From Nitrospira sp. (lineage in GTDB: Bacteria; Nitrospirota; Nitrospiria; Nitrospirales; Nitrospiraceae): 52,189 bases of DNA. The notes under the pieces are model-generated. The model was not told where the DNA came from and did not search any database. It was given only the letters and a program-made list of their open reading frames with translations. Location: contig JAFEBM010000028.1 of NCBI GenBank assembly GCA_018242685.1, positions 1-52,189 of the forward strand. The letters run 5' to 3'. Made by a program: the position numbers and the translations under genes. The first letter of the stretch is position 1, and every line of letters starts with the position of its first letter. Of this stretch, positions 1-7,538 are shown in pieces.

Positions 1-155
1 GCCTTCGAGATGGGCGACCCCTTTTCTGTTCCCTCCGTCTCACATTTTATTCGTAAGCCGTTAAACGATGGATGAGACTTGTGTGGTGTCCTTTCACCTT
101 CTGCCTGTGGTCCTCGCCGCCACTCCCCCTCCAGACTCTACAAGAGATCTTTTTC

Positions 156-803
156 TTATCGCATGCTTTTCAGCACCGTTGCAAACTTCAAACAGTCTGT
201 CGGCGTCCAATAGATCCGGTGGGCCCAGGCCTGGGCGGCAGCCTGGTTCCGCACTGTTAATCCCGTCATTCCGGCGCGTAGAATTCGTGCCACAATGGTC
301 GAACAATTCTTTCGCACAAGTCGGTAGTGAGCATAAGGCTTGTCGCGAATCTTGGTCCATTCGGCCATCATAGCCGGCTCGCTCAGTCTCCAAAGCTGAA
401 TAATGTGTTCGGGTGCACCCGGTGTCTCTGGCTTGCCTACAGCTGCATCTCCGCAGCCCTCACTTCCGCAATCTTGCTCAAAGGTAGTGGATATTTTCTC
501 GTTCATTCGTCCTGGAAGTATGTCGTAGGTATCCGCTCCATTCACACGATAATCTCTCGTACTCACACCGGGAAACCAACTGGCATATGAGACAGTTTGC
601 GCATACCAGTTTGTTTTCGTATGTACTGTCTGGTTGCCTATTGCCACGGAGACGTGCCCGATACCGTTATATGGTTCCCAGATGAATACAGTCGTACACC
701 AGGGAGCTGGGAACGCGTCGACTTTTATCGGGGTTCGATGTTGTGCCTGACCGAACTTCATGTGCAACGTGCCGGAGAATGGTAGCTTGTGATGTATGCT
801 CAC
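156..803 (-). CDS. Putative T6SS effector, permuted papain-like (NlpC/P60-YiiX type) fold, copy 1
   Basis: The product is a 215-residue protein from GTG at 803, which has AGGAG eight bases upstream. A TTG at 848 with GGAG six bases upstream would add 15 residues; both signals are conserved in all three copies, so the start is open. A His in GHVSVAIG (about residue 50) precedes a Cys in KNCSTIVARIL (about residue 167). This His-before-Cys order is typical of circularly permuted papain-like families such as YiiX, LRAT and PPPDE, which cleave or transfer amide or acyl bonds. A conserved YASWFP motif and a C-terminal W-TPTDC-KFA motif complete the family pattern. No signal peptide is evident, which fits export through the T6SS tube. 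It is the third and most distal copy after hcp. Export and target (peptidoglycan, lipid or host protein) are inferred; the family assignment rests on motifs alone. Confidence 0.7.
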   Translation of the reverse strand: MSIHHKLPFSGTLHMKFGQAQHRTPIKVDAFPAPWCTTVFIWEPYNGIGHVSVAIGNQTVHTKTNWYAQTVSYASWFPGVSTRDYRVNGADTYDILPGRMNEKISTTFEQDCGSEGCGDAAVGKPETPGAPEHIIQLWRLSEPAMMAEWTKIRDKPYAHYRLVRKNCSTIVARILRAGMTGLTVRNQAAAQAWAHRIYWTPTDCLKFATVLKSMR

Positions 804-986
804 GGTATGATCTCCTGTCGTTAAGAATGTTGGAAACCTGGCCAGCAATTATTTCTCCGCTTTCTTCTATCCTCTTCATTCTTAAGCCGTTAAACGATGG
901 AGGAGACTTGCGTGTGGTGTCCTTTCACCTTCTGTCTGTGGTCCTCGCCGCCACTCCCCTTCCAGACTCTACAAGAGCTCTTTTTC

Positions 987-1601
987 TTAATGCATGCTTT
1001 TCAGCACCGTTGCAAACTTCAAACAGTCTGTCGGCGTCCAATAGATCCGGTGAGCCCAGGCCTGGGCCGCAGCCTGGTTCCACACTCTTAATCCCGTCAT
1101 TCCGGCGCGTAGAATTCGTGCCACAATGGTCGAACAATTCTTCCGCACAAGTCGGTAGTGAGCGCCATTCTTGTCGAGAATTTTGGTCCACTCGACCATC
1201 ATACTCGATACGCTCAGGTTCGGAAGTTGAATTATGTGTTCGGGTTTACCATCTGTCCAGTCTGCGCAATGCTCCGCGATGCAATCTTCTCCAAAGGTGC
1301 GGGATGAGCTACCGTACATTCGTCCTGGAAGCAAGCCATATTCAGAGGCTGTATCATTGGGAAACCAACTGGCATAGCCGACAGTTTGTTCATACCACTT
1401 GTTCTTCGAAAATCTTGTCTGGTCGCCTATTGCTATCGAGGCGTGCCCGATACCGTCATATGGTTCCCAGATGAAGGCAGTCGTACACCAAGGAGTTGGG
1501 AACTTGTCGAGATTTATCGGAGTTCGACCCTGTGCCCCACCGATTATGTGCGATATTATGTGCGTCGTGCCGGAGAATGGTAGCTTAGTATGTATAGCCA
1601 C
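987..1601 (-). CDS. Putative T6SS effector, permuted papain-like fold, copy 2
   Basis: The product is a 204-residue paralogue of the genes on both sides, starting at GTG 1601 with a GGAG site (alternative TTG 1646). It keeps GHASIAIG with the presumed catalytic His and KNCSTIVARIL with the presumed Cys, plus the YASWFP and WTPTDC motifs. The last ~60 residues are almost identical to copy 1, while the stretch between the YASWFP motif and the Cys motif differs in length and sequence. It looks intact. About 180 bp separate it from each neighbour, and that spacer is the repeated trailer rather than a gene, so no immunity gene sits directly beside it. Role as a secreted amidase, peptidase or acyltransferase effector is inferred from position after hcp and from the fold signature. 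Confidence 0.7.
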   Translation of the reverse strand: MAIHTKLPFSGTTHIISHIIGGAQGRTPINLDKFPTPWCTTAFIWEPYDGIGHASIAIGDQTRFSKNKWYEQTVGYASWFPNDTASEYGLLPGRMYGSSSRTFGEDCIAEHCADWTDGKPEHIIQLPNLSVSSMMVEWTKILDKNGAHYRLVRKNCSTIVARILRAGMTGLRVWNQAAAQAWAHRIYWTPTDCLKFATVLKSMH

Positions 1602-1816
1602 GGTATGATCTCCTGCCGTTAAGAATATTGGAAACCTGGCCAGCAATTATTTCTCCGCTTTCTTCTATCCTCTTCATTCTTAAGCCGTTAAACGATGGAT
1701 GAGACTTGTGTGTGGTGTCCTTTCACCTTCTGTCTGTGGTCCTCGCCGCCACTCCCCTTCCAGACTCTACAAGAGCTCTTTTTCTTAATGCATGCTTTTC
1801 AGCACCGTTGCAAACT

Positions 1817-2404
1817 TCAAACAGTCTGTCGGCGTCCAATAGATCCGGTGGGCCCAGGCCTGGGCGGCGCCTGGTTCCAGGCTGTTAACCCCGTCATTCC
1901 GGCGCGTAGAATTCGTGCCACAATGGTCGAACAATTCTTCCGCATAACTCGGTAGTGAGCGTCAGGCTTGTCGCGAATCTTGGTCCATTCGGCCATCATG
2001 GTCGGTACGCTCAGTTTCGGTAGCTGAATAACGTGTTCGGGTGCGCCCGGCCTCCCGTCCCTGCAAGTCTCACCGATGCAATCTTGAAAAAAGCTATGGG
2101 ATGAGTGTGTGTACATTCGTCCTGGAAGCAAGCCAAATTTATTGGCTGTCTCCCTGGCCTCGGGAAACCAACTGGCATAGCGGACAACTTGTGTCTGCCA
2201 CTCTCTCTCCGAAAATATTGTCTGGTCGCCTATTGCTATCGAGGCGTGCCCGATACCGTCATATGGTTCCCAGATGAATACAGTCGTACACCGGGGAGGT
2301 GGGAACTTGGCGAAAATTATCGGAGTTCGACCCTGTGCCCCACCGATTATGTGCGATATTATGTGCGTCGTGCCGGAGAATGGTAGCTCACTAGGTATAC
2401 TCAC
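1817..2404 (-). CDS. Putative T6SS effector, permuted papain-like fold, copy 3, frameshifted C-terminus
   Basis: This is the first paralogue after hcp, starting at GTG 2404 with a strong AGGAGG (alternative TTG 2449). The His motif (GHASIAIG) and Cys motif (RKNCSTIVARIL) are intact. Near 1869 one base is missing relative to copies 1 and 2 (gggcggcgcc against gggcggcagcc), so the conserved ending with WTPTDC and KFATVLKSM is replaced by an unrelated tail (PPRPGPTGSIGRRQTV) and the frame closes at 1817 instead of 1786. The predicted catalytic pair lies before the shift, so the product may still fold, but loss of a motif kept in both sisters suggests a decaying copy or a sequencing error. The N-terminal half resembles copy 2 more than copy 1. 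Confidence 0.65.
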   Translation of the reverse strand: MSIPSELPFSGTTHIISHIIGGAQGRTPIIFAKFPPPRCTTVFIWEPYDGIGHASIAIGDQTIFSEREWQTQVVRYASWFPEARETANKFGLLPGRMYTHSSHSFFQDCIGETCRDGRPGAPEHVIQLPKLSVPTMMAEWTKIRDKPDAHYRVMRKNCSTIVARILRAGMTGLTAWNQAPPRPGPTGSIGRRQTV

Positions 2405-2600
2405 GGTATGACCTCCTGTGGTTAAGAACATTGGAAACACAGTCGGCAATTATTTCTCCACTTTCTCTTGTTCCTCTTCACACCTGAGCGGTTAAACAAT
2501 GGCGGCATTGCAGAACAATGGATGAGACTTGTGTAGGGTGTCCTTTCGCTTCCTGTCTGTGGTCTTCATCACCACTCCTCTTCCAGACTGTAAAGCAGCT

Positions 2601-2632
2601 GCGGCCCTTCCAACTTTGAGTGGGAAGGCCGC
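2601..2632. terminator. Hairpin behind hcp, possible terminator
   Basis: The arms gcggcccttcca and tgggaaggccgc pair (one bulged base) around a six-base loop, 55 bp past the hcp stop. There is no clear T-run on either strand, so it may be a processing or stabilising hairpin separating abundant hcp message from the three downstream paralogues rather than a classical intrinsic terminator. Confidence 0.4.
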
Positions 2633-2687
2633 AAACCTTGCTCCCCATGACATTGCTTGTCTTTCCAGTGGCTCCAATGCTCCCGCG

Positions 2688-3140
2688 CTACACCTTGACG
2701 TTTTTATCGAGATCGTAGCCGCCCTTGGCAGTGCCGTACTCCCAGGTTGCTTTACGAAAACTGAGCGTGATCGACTCTTGCGGTTCGGCTTCCCCTGCGC
2801 TGATCGTGATGGAGATACTGTTGATGATCACCTTTTCCAAGGTGAGCTTATAATAGGCCTCTTTGGTGCCGGAGGTGACGGAAATGACGGCTTCTTTGTA
2901 CTGTGTTTTCAATGCGCAGGCAGTTGCAAGGGCAGTGCTGGAGGCATCGATGAATTTTACACAGGACAGTTTCGAAAATGTCGTAAGCCGGCCCGACAGG
3001 TTGTCACCCTCTTCCCACTTCCCGGCCTGGTTGATGTCATAGGTCAGATTCAGCAAGACGAGCTGGTCCTTAAACCCGTCGCTCGTCGCCTTGCCCTTGA
3101 CACCCTCCAACTTCAGAAAAATATACTCTTGCTCCGCCAT
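2688..3140 (-). CDS. hcp: Hcp (TssD), T6SS inner tube protein
   Basis: The protein has 150 residues and begins MAEQEYIFLKLEGVKG. Its beta-rich sequence with ...KLTLEKVIINSISITIS... and a C-terminal ...SLSFRKATWEYG-type strand is characteristic of Hcp, which forms stacked hexameric rings, the tube fired by the TssBC sheath, and can carry small effectors in its lumen. The start is supported by AGGAG nine bases upstream. It follows tssC after a 230 bp gap that holds a palindromic repeat, so it may have its own promoter or its message may be processed separately. The three putative effector genes follow at once, which points to Hcp-dependent cargo. Length is near the family's usual 150-170 residues. 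Confidence 0.93.
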   Translation of the reverse strand: MAEQEYIFLKLEGVKGKATSDGFKDQLVLLNLTYDINQAGKWEEGDNLSGRLTTFSKLSCVKFIDASSTALATACALKTQYKEAVISVTSGTKEAYYKLTLEKVIINSISITISAGEAEPQESITLSFRKATWEYGTAKGGYDLDKNVKV

Positions 3141-3194
3141 AATATCCGCTCCTGTGTTGATGATTATGCTGACGATATACGTTCTGCTCTCTTC

Positions 3195-3283
3195 GTCATT
3201 CCGGGCTTGACCCGGAATCCAGTCCTGATCTGGATTCCCGCTCCCCGCTTAAAACATACGGGGACAAGCTTCGCGGGAATGAC
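3195..3283. repeat. Dispersed palindromic element between tssC and hcp
   Basis: The 89 bp element is bounded by GTCATTCC and GGAATGAC and contains the nested hairpins ccgggcttgacccgg and ggaatccagtcctgatctggattcc. This is the layout of a widespread class of intergenic REP/MITE-like palindromes found in many bacterial genomes. Transcribed, it would fold into a cruciform-like stem cluster directly upstream of the hcp leader. No second copy is present in this window. Confidence 0.75.
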
Positions 3284-3369
3284 AGACGTTGTTGTGATGA
3301 ATGTCGCTCTGTTTAAAAGTTGATGGTCCTGTCTGCCTTCGCTTTGCACTATTGTTTTCATACCAATCG

Positions 3370-4854
3370 TTACTTGGCCGGAGGCGGCAATTCGGCCACC
3401 AACCGGAGCGAGATGGTGAGCTCGTCCAGTTGGAAATGGGGCTTGAGAAAGCACACAGCCCGATAGCAGCCAGGCTTGCCTGGGATGTCGGCCACCTCGA
3501 CGCGCGCTTCCTTCAGGGGATGCTTCGCCTTCAACTCCATGCCCGCGTCTTCCGAACTCACGACATAGTTGCTGATCCAACGGTTCAAATAGACTTCGCA
3601 TTCTTTGCGGGTCATGAAGCTGCCGATCTTATCCCGCATGATCGCTTTCAAGTAGTGGGCGAAGCGCGACATGGCAAACAGGTACTGCAACTGGGTTGAA
3701 AGCCGCGCGTTGGCGTTCGCGGCGTCGGTGTCGTATTTCTTCGGTTTCTGGCTGGATTGCGCGCCGAAAAACGCCGCGTAGTCGGTGCCCTTGCAATGGA
3801 CCAGCGGGATGAACCCAAGATCGGCCAGTTCTTTTTCCCGGCGGTCGGTGATGGCGATTTCCGTCGGACACTTCATGGCGATTTCGCCGTCGTCGGTGCT
3901 GAAGGTGTGGGTCGGCAGCCCTTCGACTTTGCCCCCGCCTTCGACGCCCCGAATCGTCGCGCACCACCCATACTTGGCGAATGAATCGGTCAAGCGGGTC
4001 GCCATCGCATAGGCGGCGTTGCCCCAGAGATATTTACTATGGTCCGTGCCGTCGACGTCTTCTTTGAAGTTGAAGGTCTCGACCGGAACCGTATCCGGTC
4101 CGTAGGGCAGCCGCATGAGGACTCGCGGCAGGGTGAGCCCCACATAGCGCGAATCCTCCGACTCGCGGAAGGACTTCCACTTGGCGTAGTCGGGCGTTTC
4201 AAATTTCTTAGCCAGGTCGCGCGGGTTGGGCAGGTCGGTAAAGCTCTCCAATCCCATCAGCCCTGGATCTGCTGCGGCCAGGAACGGCGCATGGGCCGCC
4301 GCCGCCACATTGGAAATTTTCTCCAGCAATCCGATATCCATGGGATTCCGCCCGAACTCATAATCGCCGACCAAGGCTCCGTAGGGCGCTCCGCCGAAGG
4401 TCCCGTACTCTTCTTCATAGACCTTCTTAAAGAGGGCGCTTTGGTCGAACTCCGCCGCCTTTTCGAGGTCCTTCGCGAGTTCTTTTTTGCTGATGTTCAG
4501 CACGCGCAGTTTGAGCATGCTGCTGGTTTCCGACTGCATCACCAGATAGTGCAGCCCGCGCCAGGCTCCTTCGAGCTTCTGAAATTCAGGCGCATGCATG
4601 ATCGCGTTCAGCTGCGCCGTCAACAACCGGTCGATGTCGGCGATGCGGGCGCTGATGGTCGCTTCGAGGTCTTTCGACACCCGGAGCTGTCCCTTCATGA
4701 CCTCGTCGACAAGGGTGGCGATCTGTCGGCGGGACTGATCCCGCTCCCAATCGTCTTTCCCGATTTTGGTTTGGCTGATGATCTGATCGAGCACTCCGCT
4801 TGCTTCAGCGGTCGTCGCTTCTGCAACCTGCGCTTGTTTCGCTTCTTCAGCCAT
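3370..4854 (-). CDS. tssC: TssC, T6SS contractile sheath large subunit
   Basis: A 494-residue protein starting MAEEAKQAQVAEATT at ATG 4854; this start overlaps the tssB stop by eight bases, and upstream in-frame codons would lie wholly inside tssB. Typical TssC features are visible: EGAWRGLHYLV near the first quarter, FGALVGDYEFGR-like text (YGALVGDYEFGRNPMD), GLESFTDLPNPRDL, RFAHYLKAIMRDKIGSF and CEVYLNRWISNYV near the end. TssC pairs with TssB to build the sheath whose contraction drives the Hcp tube. Length matches the family. It is followed by the palindromic element and hcp. Confidence 0.96.
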   Translation of the reverse strand: MAEEAKQAQVAEATTAEASGVLDQIISQTKIGKDDWERDQSRRQIATLVDEVMKGQLRVSKDLEATISARIADIDRLLTAQLNAIMHAPEFQKLEGAWRGLHYLVMQSETSSMLKLRVLNISKKELAKDLEKAAEFDQSALFKKVYEEEYGTFGGAPYGALVGDYEFGRNPMDIGLLEKISNVAAAAHAPFLAAADPGLMGLESFTDLPNPRDLAKKFETPDYAKWKSFRESEDSRYVGLTLPRVLMRLPYGPDTVPVETFNFKEDVDGTDHSKYLWGNAAYAMATRLTDSFAKYGWCATIRGVEGGGKVEGLPTHTFSTDDGEIAMKCPTEIAITDRREKELADLGFIPLVHCKGTDYAAFFGAQSSQKPKKYDTDAANANARLSTQLQYLFAMSRFAHYLKAIMRDKIGSFMTRKECEVYLNRWISNYVVSSEDAGMELKAKHPLKEARVEVADIPGKPGCYRAVCFLKPHFQLDELTISLRLVAELPPPAK

Positions 4855-5377
4855 TGGCCGGCTCCTTTCCTTCTCCAAGGCTGGCTTCCTTGCCGATCTT
4901 TTGTTGGAGTTCGGTATCTTTGATGATCTCTTGAAGTTTTTCGGCCAGTTTGTCGTTCCCGTCGGCCTTCGCAAGGAGGGCCGACAACTGCTTGCGGATT
5001 TCCACGAGCTTGCGCAAAGGCTCGACTTGATCGGCGACTTGCTCAGGCCCGAAATCGTCGATGCCGTTGAATTTCAGCTCCACCCCGATTTTCGACTCGT
5101 CGTCCGTCAACTTGCTGTCGACCTTGTAGGCGAGCCGTGGCGCCATCCCTTTCATGACACTATCGAAATTATCCCGATCGATTTCCACGAACTTGCGTTT
5201 GGGATCCTTCAACATCGGCAGCGGTTGTTCCGGGTTGCCGGAGAGGTCGGCCATGATGCCCATCACGAAGGGCAATTCCTTCATTTCGATCGCGCCGCCG
5301 GTTTCCACGTCATAGGTAATCTGCACGCGCGGGCGCCTGACCCGGTCCAATTTATGTTGTGTGCTTTCCTTTCCCAT
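4847..5377 (-). CDS. tssB: TssB, T6SS contractile sheath small subunit
   Basis: A 176-residue protein beginning MGKESTQHKLDRVRRPRVQITYDVETGGA, the standard TssB opening, followed by ELPFVMGIMADLSG and the conserved FVEIDRDNFDSVMKGM stretch. It forms heterodimers with TssC in the sheath. A GGAGGG site lies seven bases before ATG 5377. Its 3' end overlaps the tssC start by eight bases, so the two subunits are translationally coupled, as expected for a 1:1 sheath. The C-terminal ~60 residues are charged and helical, the region that in characterised systems touches ClpV. Confidence 0.96.
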   Translation of the reverse strand: MGKESTQHKLDRVRRPRVQITYDVETGGAIEMKELPFVMGIMADLSGNPEQPLPMLKDPKRKFVEIDRDNFDSVMKGMAPRLAYKVDSKLTDDESKIGVELKFNGIDDFGPEQVADQVEPLRKLVEIRKQLSALLAKADGNDKLAEKLQEIIKDTELQQKIGKEASLGEGKEPANG

Positions 5378-5462
5378 GCAAGCCCTCCATTCTGGTTAAC
5401 AATAGAGACGTATTCGTTTCATACGTCGCGCCCACCTCGCCTGCTCGACACAATCAAAGTGG

Positions 5463-6566
5463 TTATGACTCCTCCTCTTTGATGCCCAACGTCTCACGAA
5501 CTCCGCCCAACACCGAGTCGTCTTTGATCACCTCGCGGAGCCACTCCTCCAACGGCATCTCGCCCCACCGGGCCGCCCGTTGAACCAAATACGAAATCGG
5601 GCTATGCGGTTCGGTTTTCCGGAAAAACTCTGCGACGGCCGTCAGGCGACGGAGAGCGTCGGTTCGGTCGCGCGGTTCCATGCCGCCTGAACATGTGGCG
5701 ACGGTCGCCTCGGCTCCAGCCACCCCGGTTGCTTCCTGACCAGTCCCAGGGGTCTCGGTAGCGCCCAGGCCGATGCCGCCCTTTTTCTTTACGATGCCGT
5801 TCATGAGCGACAGGCATTCCCCGACTGCGTCTTTGACCGCTCGAAGACTGGGCGATGCCTCTCCATATTTATCCTCAAGCACTCGATCGAGCTGCTCATA
5901 GACATCCCAACAGTCCGACAATTGTTCCAAGAGCTCGTTGCAATGAGTCAACGGAGTCACTGTCGCCGCCTTGTCGAACTTTTCACCTTCGAGCTTCCCT
6001 TCTTGCAACATTTCATCCAACTGTCGGCGCTTCTCGCTGTCACCGGACGCGGCGCGGCGGAGGTTTTCAACCTCCTGGGATTCCTTCCAATGGCTGTACG
6101 TATAGGACGCCCCGTCGCTCGCCCGCACCAAGGGGGTATTGGTGACGGCGAATGGAAGCAGCTTGTTGAGCGCCTCAAGCTTGCCGGAACGATATTCCAA
6201 ATCTCCATCTTCCATCGCCGGATAGAGACTGTCCCAGAAGGTCGCATGGAGACCGAGCAGAATCTTGAGGCCGTCCCTCAAGCCGGCAAACCCATGTCGC
6301 TTGATCAGGGCCTCGACCAGCCAGACAGCGACCTGCAGGTCCTTGCTTTGCTCGGTCAGAATTTTCACGGCAATCTGAATCGCCTTCGGCCAATCGGCGA
6401 CTTTGGCGTCTCGCTGCCAGTCTCCCTGACTCAGGGCTTCCTCTTGGCGCCTCGTTTCCTTCAGCGCCGCAAAGTCCTTTCCGTCGCGAACATCCGTTCC
6501 CGCAGGGTTGTCACCTGGAATCGGCGCGAGGAGCGCATCGATGTCGATGGTCGGTGCGTTCGCCAT
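5463..6566 (-). CDS. tssA: TssA (ImpA family), T6SS baseplate/sheath cap protein
   Basis: A 367-residue protein with the ImpA_N signature: IDALLAPIPGDNPAGTDVR at residues 8-27 and DWPKAIQIAVKILTEQSKDLQ near residue 60, then GLHATFWDSLYP. TssA primes tube and sheath assembly and caps the growing end. The C-terminus carries RTDALRRLTAVAEFFRKTEPHSP and YLVQRAARWGEMPLEEWL, the motif shared by the short TssA class. An Ala/Gly/Thr-rich linker around residue 270 separates the two parts. ATG 6566 has an AAGGACGG site. It lies between tagJ and tssB with gaps of 30 and 85 bp. Confidence 0.93.
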   Translation of the reverse strand: MANAPTIDIDALLAPIPGDNPAGTDVRDGKDFAALKETRRQEEALSQGDWQRDAKVADWPKAIQIAVKILTEQSKDLQVAVWLVEALIKRHGFAGLRDGLKILLGLHATFWDSLYPAMEDGDLEYRSGKLEALNKLLPFAVTNTPLVRASDGASYTYSHWKESQEVENLRRAASGDSEKRRQLDEMLQEGKLEGEKFDKAATVTPLTHCNELLEQLSDCWDVYEQLDRVLEDKYGEASPSLRAVKDAVGECLSLMNGIVKKKGGIGLGATETPGTGQEATGVAGAEATVATCSGGMEPRDRTDALRRLTAVAEFFRKTEPHSPISYLVQRAARWGEMPLEEWLREVIKDDSVLGGVRETLGIKEEES

Positions 6567-6596
6567 ATCCGTCCTTGCGCTCAGGAAGCGCCGTAT

Positions 6597-7388
6597 TTAT
6601 TCAACCTGAAATTCCATCTCTCGGATTTCCAAGATGCTGAGTTCACGATCATCGGCCAGAAACATCTTTTGGCCGACCCCACCCACAAGCCCATCGCCCA
6701 ATTCTCGCCAATCGGTCATTCTTCCGAGTCGAAGCTGATCATTGCCCTCGCTCTGGGAACCGACATAGAGCGCGGGAAGGTACAGTTGCCCGGAGGCTCC
6801 CTCCTCGGTTTCGATTGTCGCAGGAATCCAGAGAAGATCACGCAATTGCTTGGGTGGTGGAAGGGTCATCTTCCTCACCTGCTCGATCGGCAACCAAACA
6901 TATTGTTCCCGGAAGAAGACCTCCAAGACCGCGCCAAGCCGATCGTCGATGTCGCGAAACTCGGCACAGCGCGTCCCGTTCACCAGTCCTGTCAGCTTGG
7001 GACGGCGGTCTGCTGCTTCTTGAAAGAGGGCCGTCGCTTCTTCTACCTGCCGGCCGCGTAATCGGTGACCGGCCTCCAGCTGATGCTGGATCCAAGCAGG
7101 AGGCTCTATGAGGAATGTGGGCTTGAGCCCTTCGGCAAACCAACGTCGGCGGGCCTTGTCGGCTTTCAACAGCTGTCGATAGACCTCGACCCCGATGCCG
7201 GCGCGTTCGTTGTGAAGTCCGATGACATCGAGCTGGCGCTCCGCCCGCTCATAGGCGCCGTCGAAACACAACAACTCGAAGAGAAAGGTGCGAATGTGCA
7301 GGTCGGTGGGACGTTGTTTGGCTTCTTGATTCAGCTCAAGGATTGCGGCTGACAGCTGGTTCGCATCGAGAAGTTCCTTGGCCTTCAC
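6597..7388 (-). CDS. tagJ: TagJ/ImpE family T6SS accessory protein
   Basis: About 263 residues from GTG 7388, chosen because GGAGGG lies four bases upstream; a TTG at 7406 is the alternative. The first ~100 residues are TPR-like helices (AKELLDANQLSAAILELNQEA, RPTDLHIRTFLFELLCFDG), followed by the ImpE-type domain with DIDDRLGAVLEVF and RDLLWIPATIET. ImpE/TagJ proteins are optional T6SS parts; in one studied class TagJ binds TssB and helps ClpV-driven sheath disassembly. It is in line with tssA 30 bp downstream. The 150 bp gap before it contains two competing hairpins described separately. Confidence 0.85.
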   Translation of the reverse strand: MKAKELLDANQLSAAILELNQEAKQRPTDLHIRTFLFELLCFDGAYERAERQLDVIGLHNERAGIGVEVYRQLLKADKARRRWFAEGLKPTFLIEPPAWIQHQLEAGHRLRGRQVEEATALFQEAADRRPKLTGLVNGTRCAEFRDIDDRLGAVLEVFFREQYVWLPIEQVRKMTLPPPKQLRDLLWIPATIETEEGASGQLYLPALYVGSQSEGNDQLRLGRMTDWRELGDGLVGGVGQKMFLADDRELSILEIREMEFQVE

Positions 7389-7457
7389 GAAACCCTCCAC
7401 TCGCAAGCCTTGTTACTATGGCATCCTACGCATTTGCCCTATGAAGTGCAATCGCGA

Positions 7458-7495
7458 ACGAGTCACTATAGTGACTACTCGTATTTCTACGAGTA
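7458..7495. promoter_or_regulatory. Mutually exclusive hairpins between tagF and tagJ
   Basis: A perfect 16 bp palindrome, agtcactatagtgact (7461-7476), adjoins a perfect 8 bp hairpin with loop TTTC, tactcgta/tacgagta (7476-7495). The hexamer ACTCGT at 7477-7482 can pair either with ACGAGT at 7458-7463 or with ACGAGT at 7489-7494, so the two folds exclude each other. The site lies in the only sizeable gap (150 bp) between tssK and tssA. An operator, RNA switch or processing site are all possible. Confidence 0.5.
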
Positions 7496-7538
7496 TCAAC
7501 GCGACACATTCGTATTCCGCCGCTCTTCCCATCCCGGC

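Larger units (their letters stand above)
57..2600. repeat. Tandem ~800 bp repeat: three gene-plus-trailer units and a fourth partial trailer
   Basis: The motif gccgttaaacgatgga recurs at about 57, 886 and 1684, and a decayed form (gcggttaaacaatgg) occurs near 2487, giving periods of about 829, 798 and 803 bp. Each full unit holds one minus-strand gene followed (at lower coordinates) by a ~100 bp trailer that is almost identical between units. The fourth trailer, about 2487-2600, lies behind hcp instead of behind a paralogue, so the duplication seems to have carried the gene-to-gene spacer with it. The 3' third of each gene and the trailers are nearly identical, whereas the middle of each gene is clearly diverged. 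Sampled lines here are near 47-50% G+C, below the neighbouring tss genes. No transposase or terminal inverted repeat is visible. Confidence 0.85.

Noticed and set aside
57..2600. CRISPR array or insertion sequence as explanation of the repeats
   Set aside because: The period is about 800 bp, each unit holds a gene, and there are no short spacers, transposase or terminal inverted repeats.
4039..4923. Long plus-strand open frames antisense to the tss genes (for example 294 codons here and 440 or more codons at 8301-9644 and 10827-12155)
   Set aside because: They are shadows of high-GC codon usage in tssC and tssM; no domains or ribosome sites.
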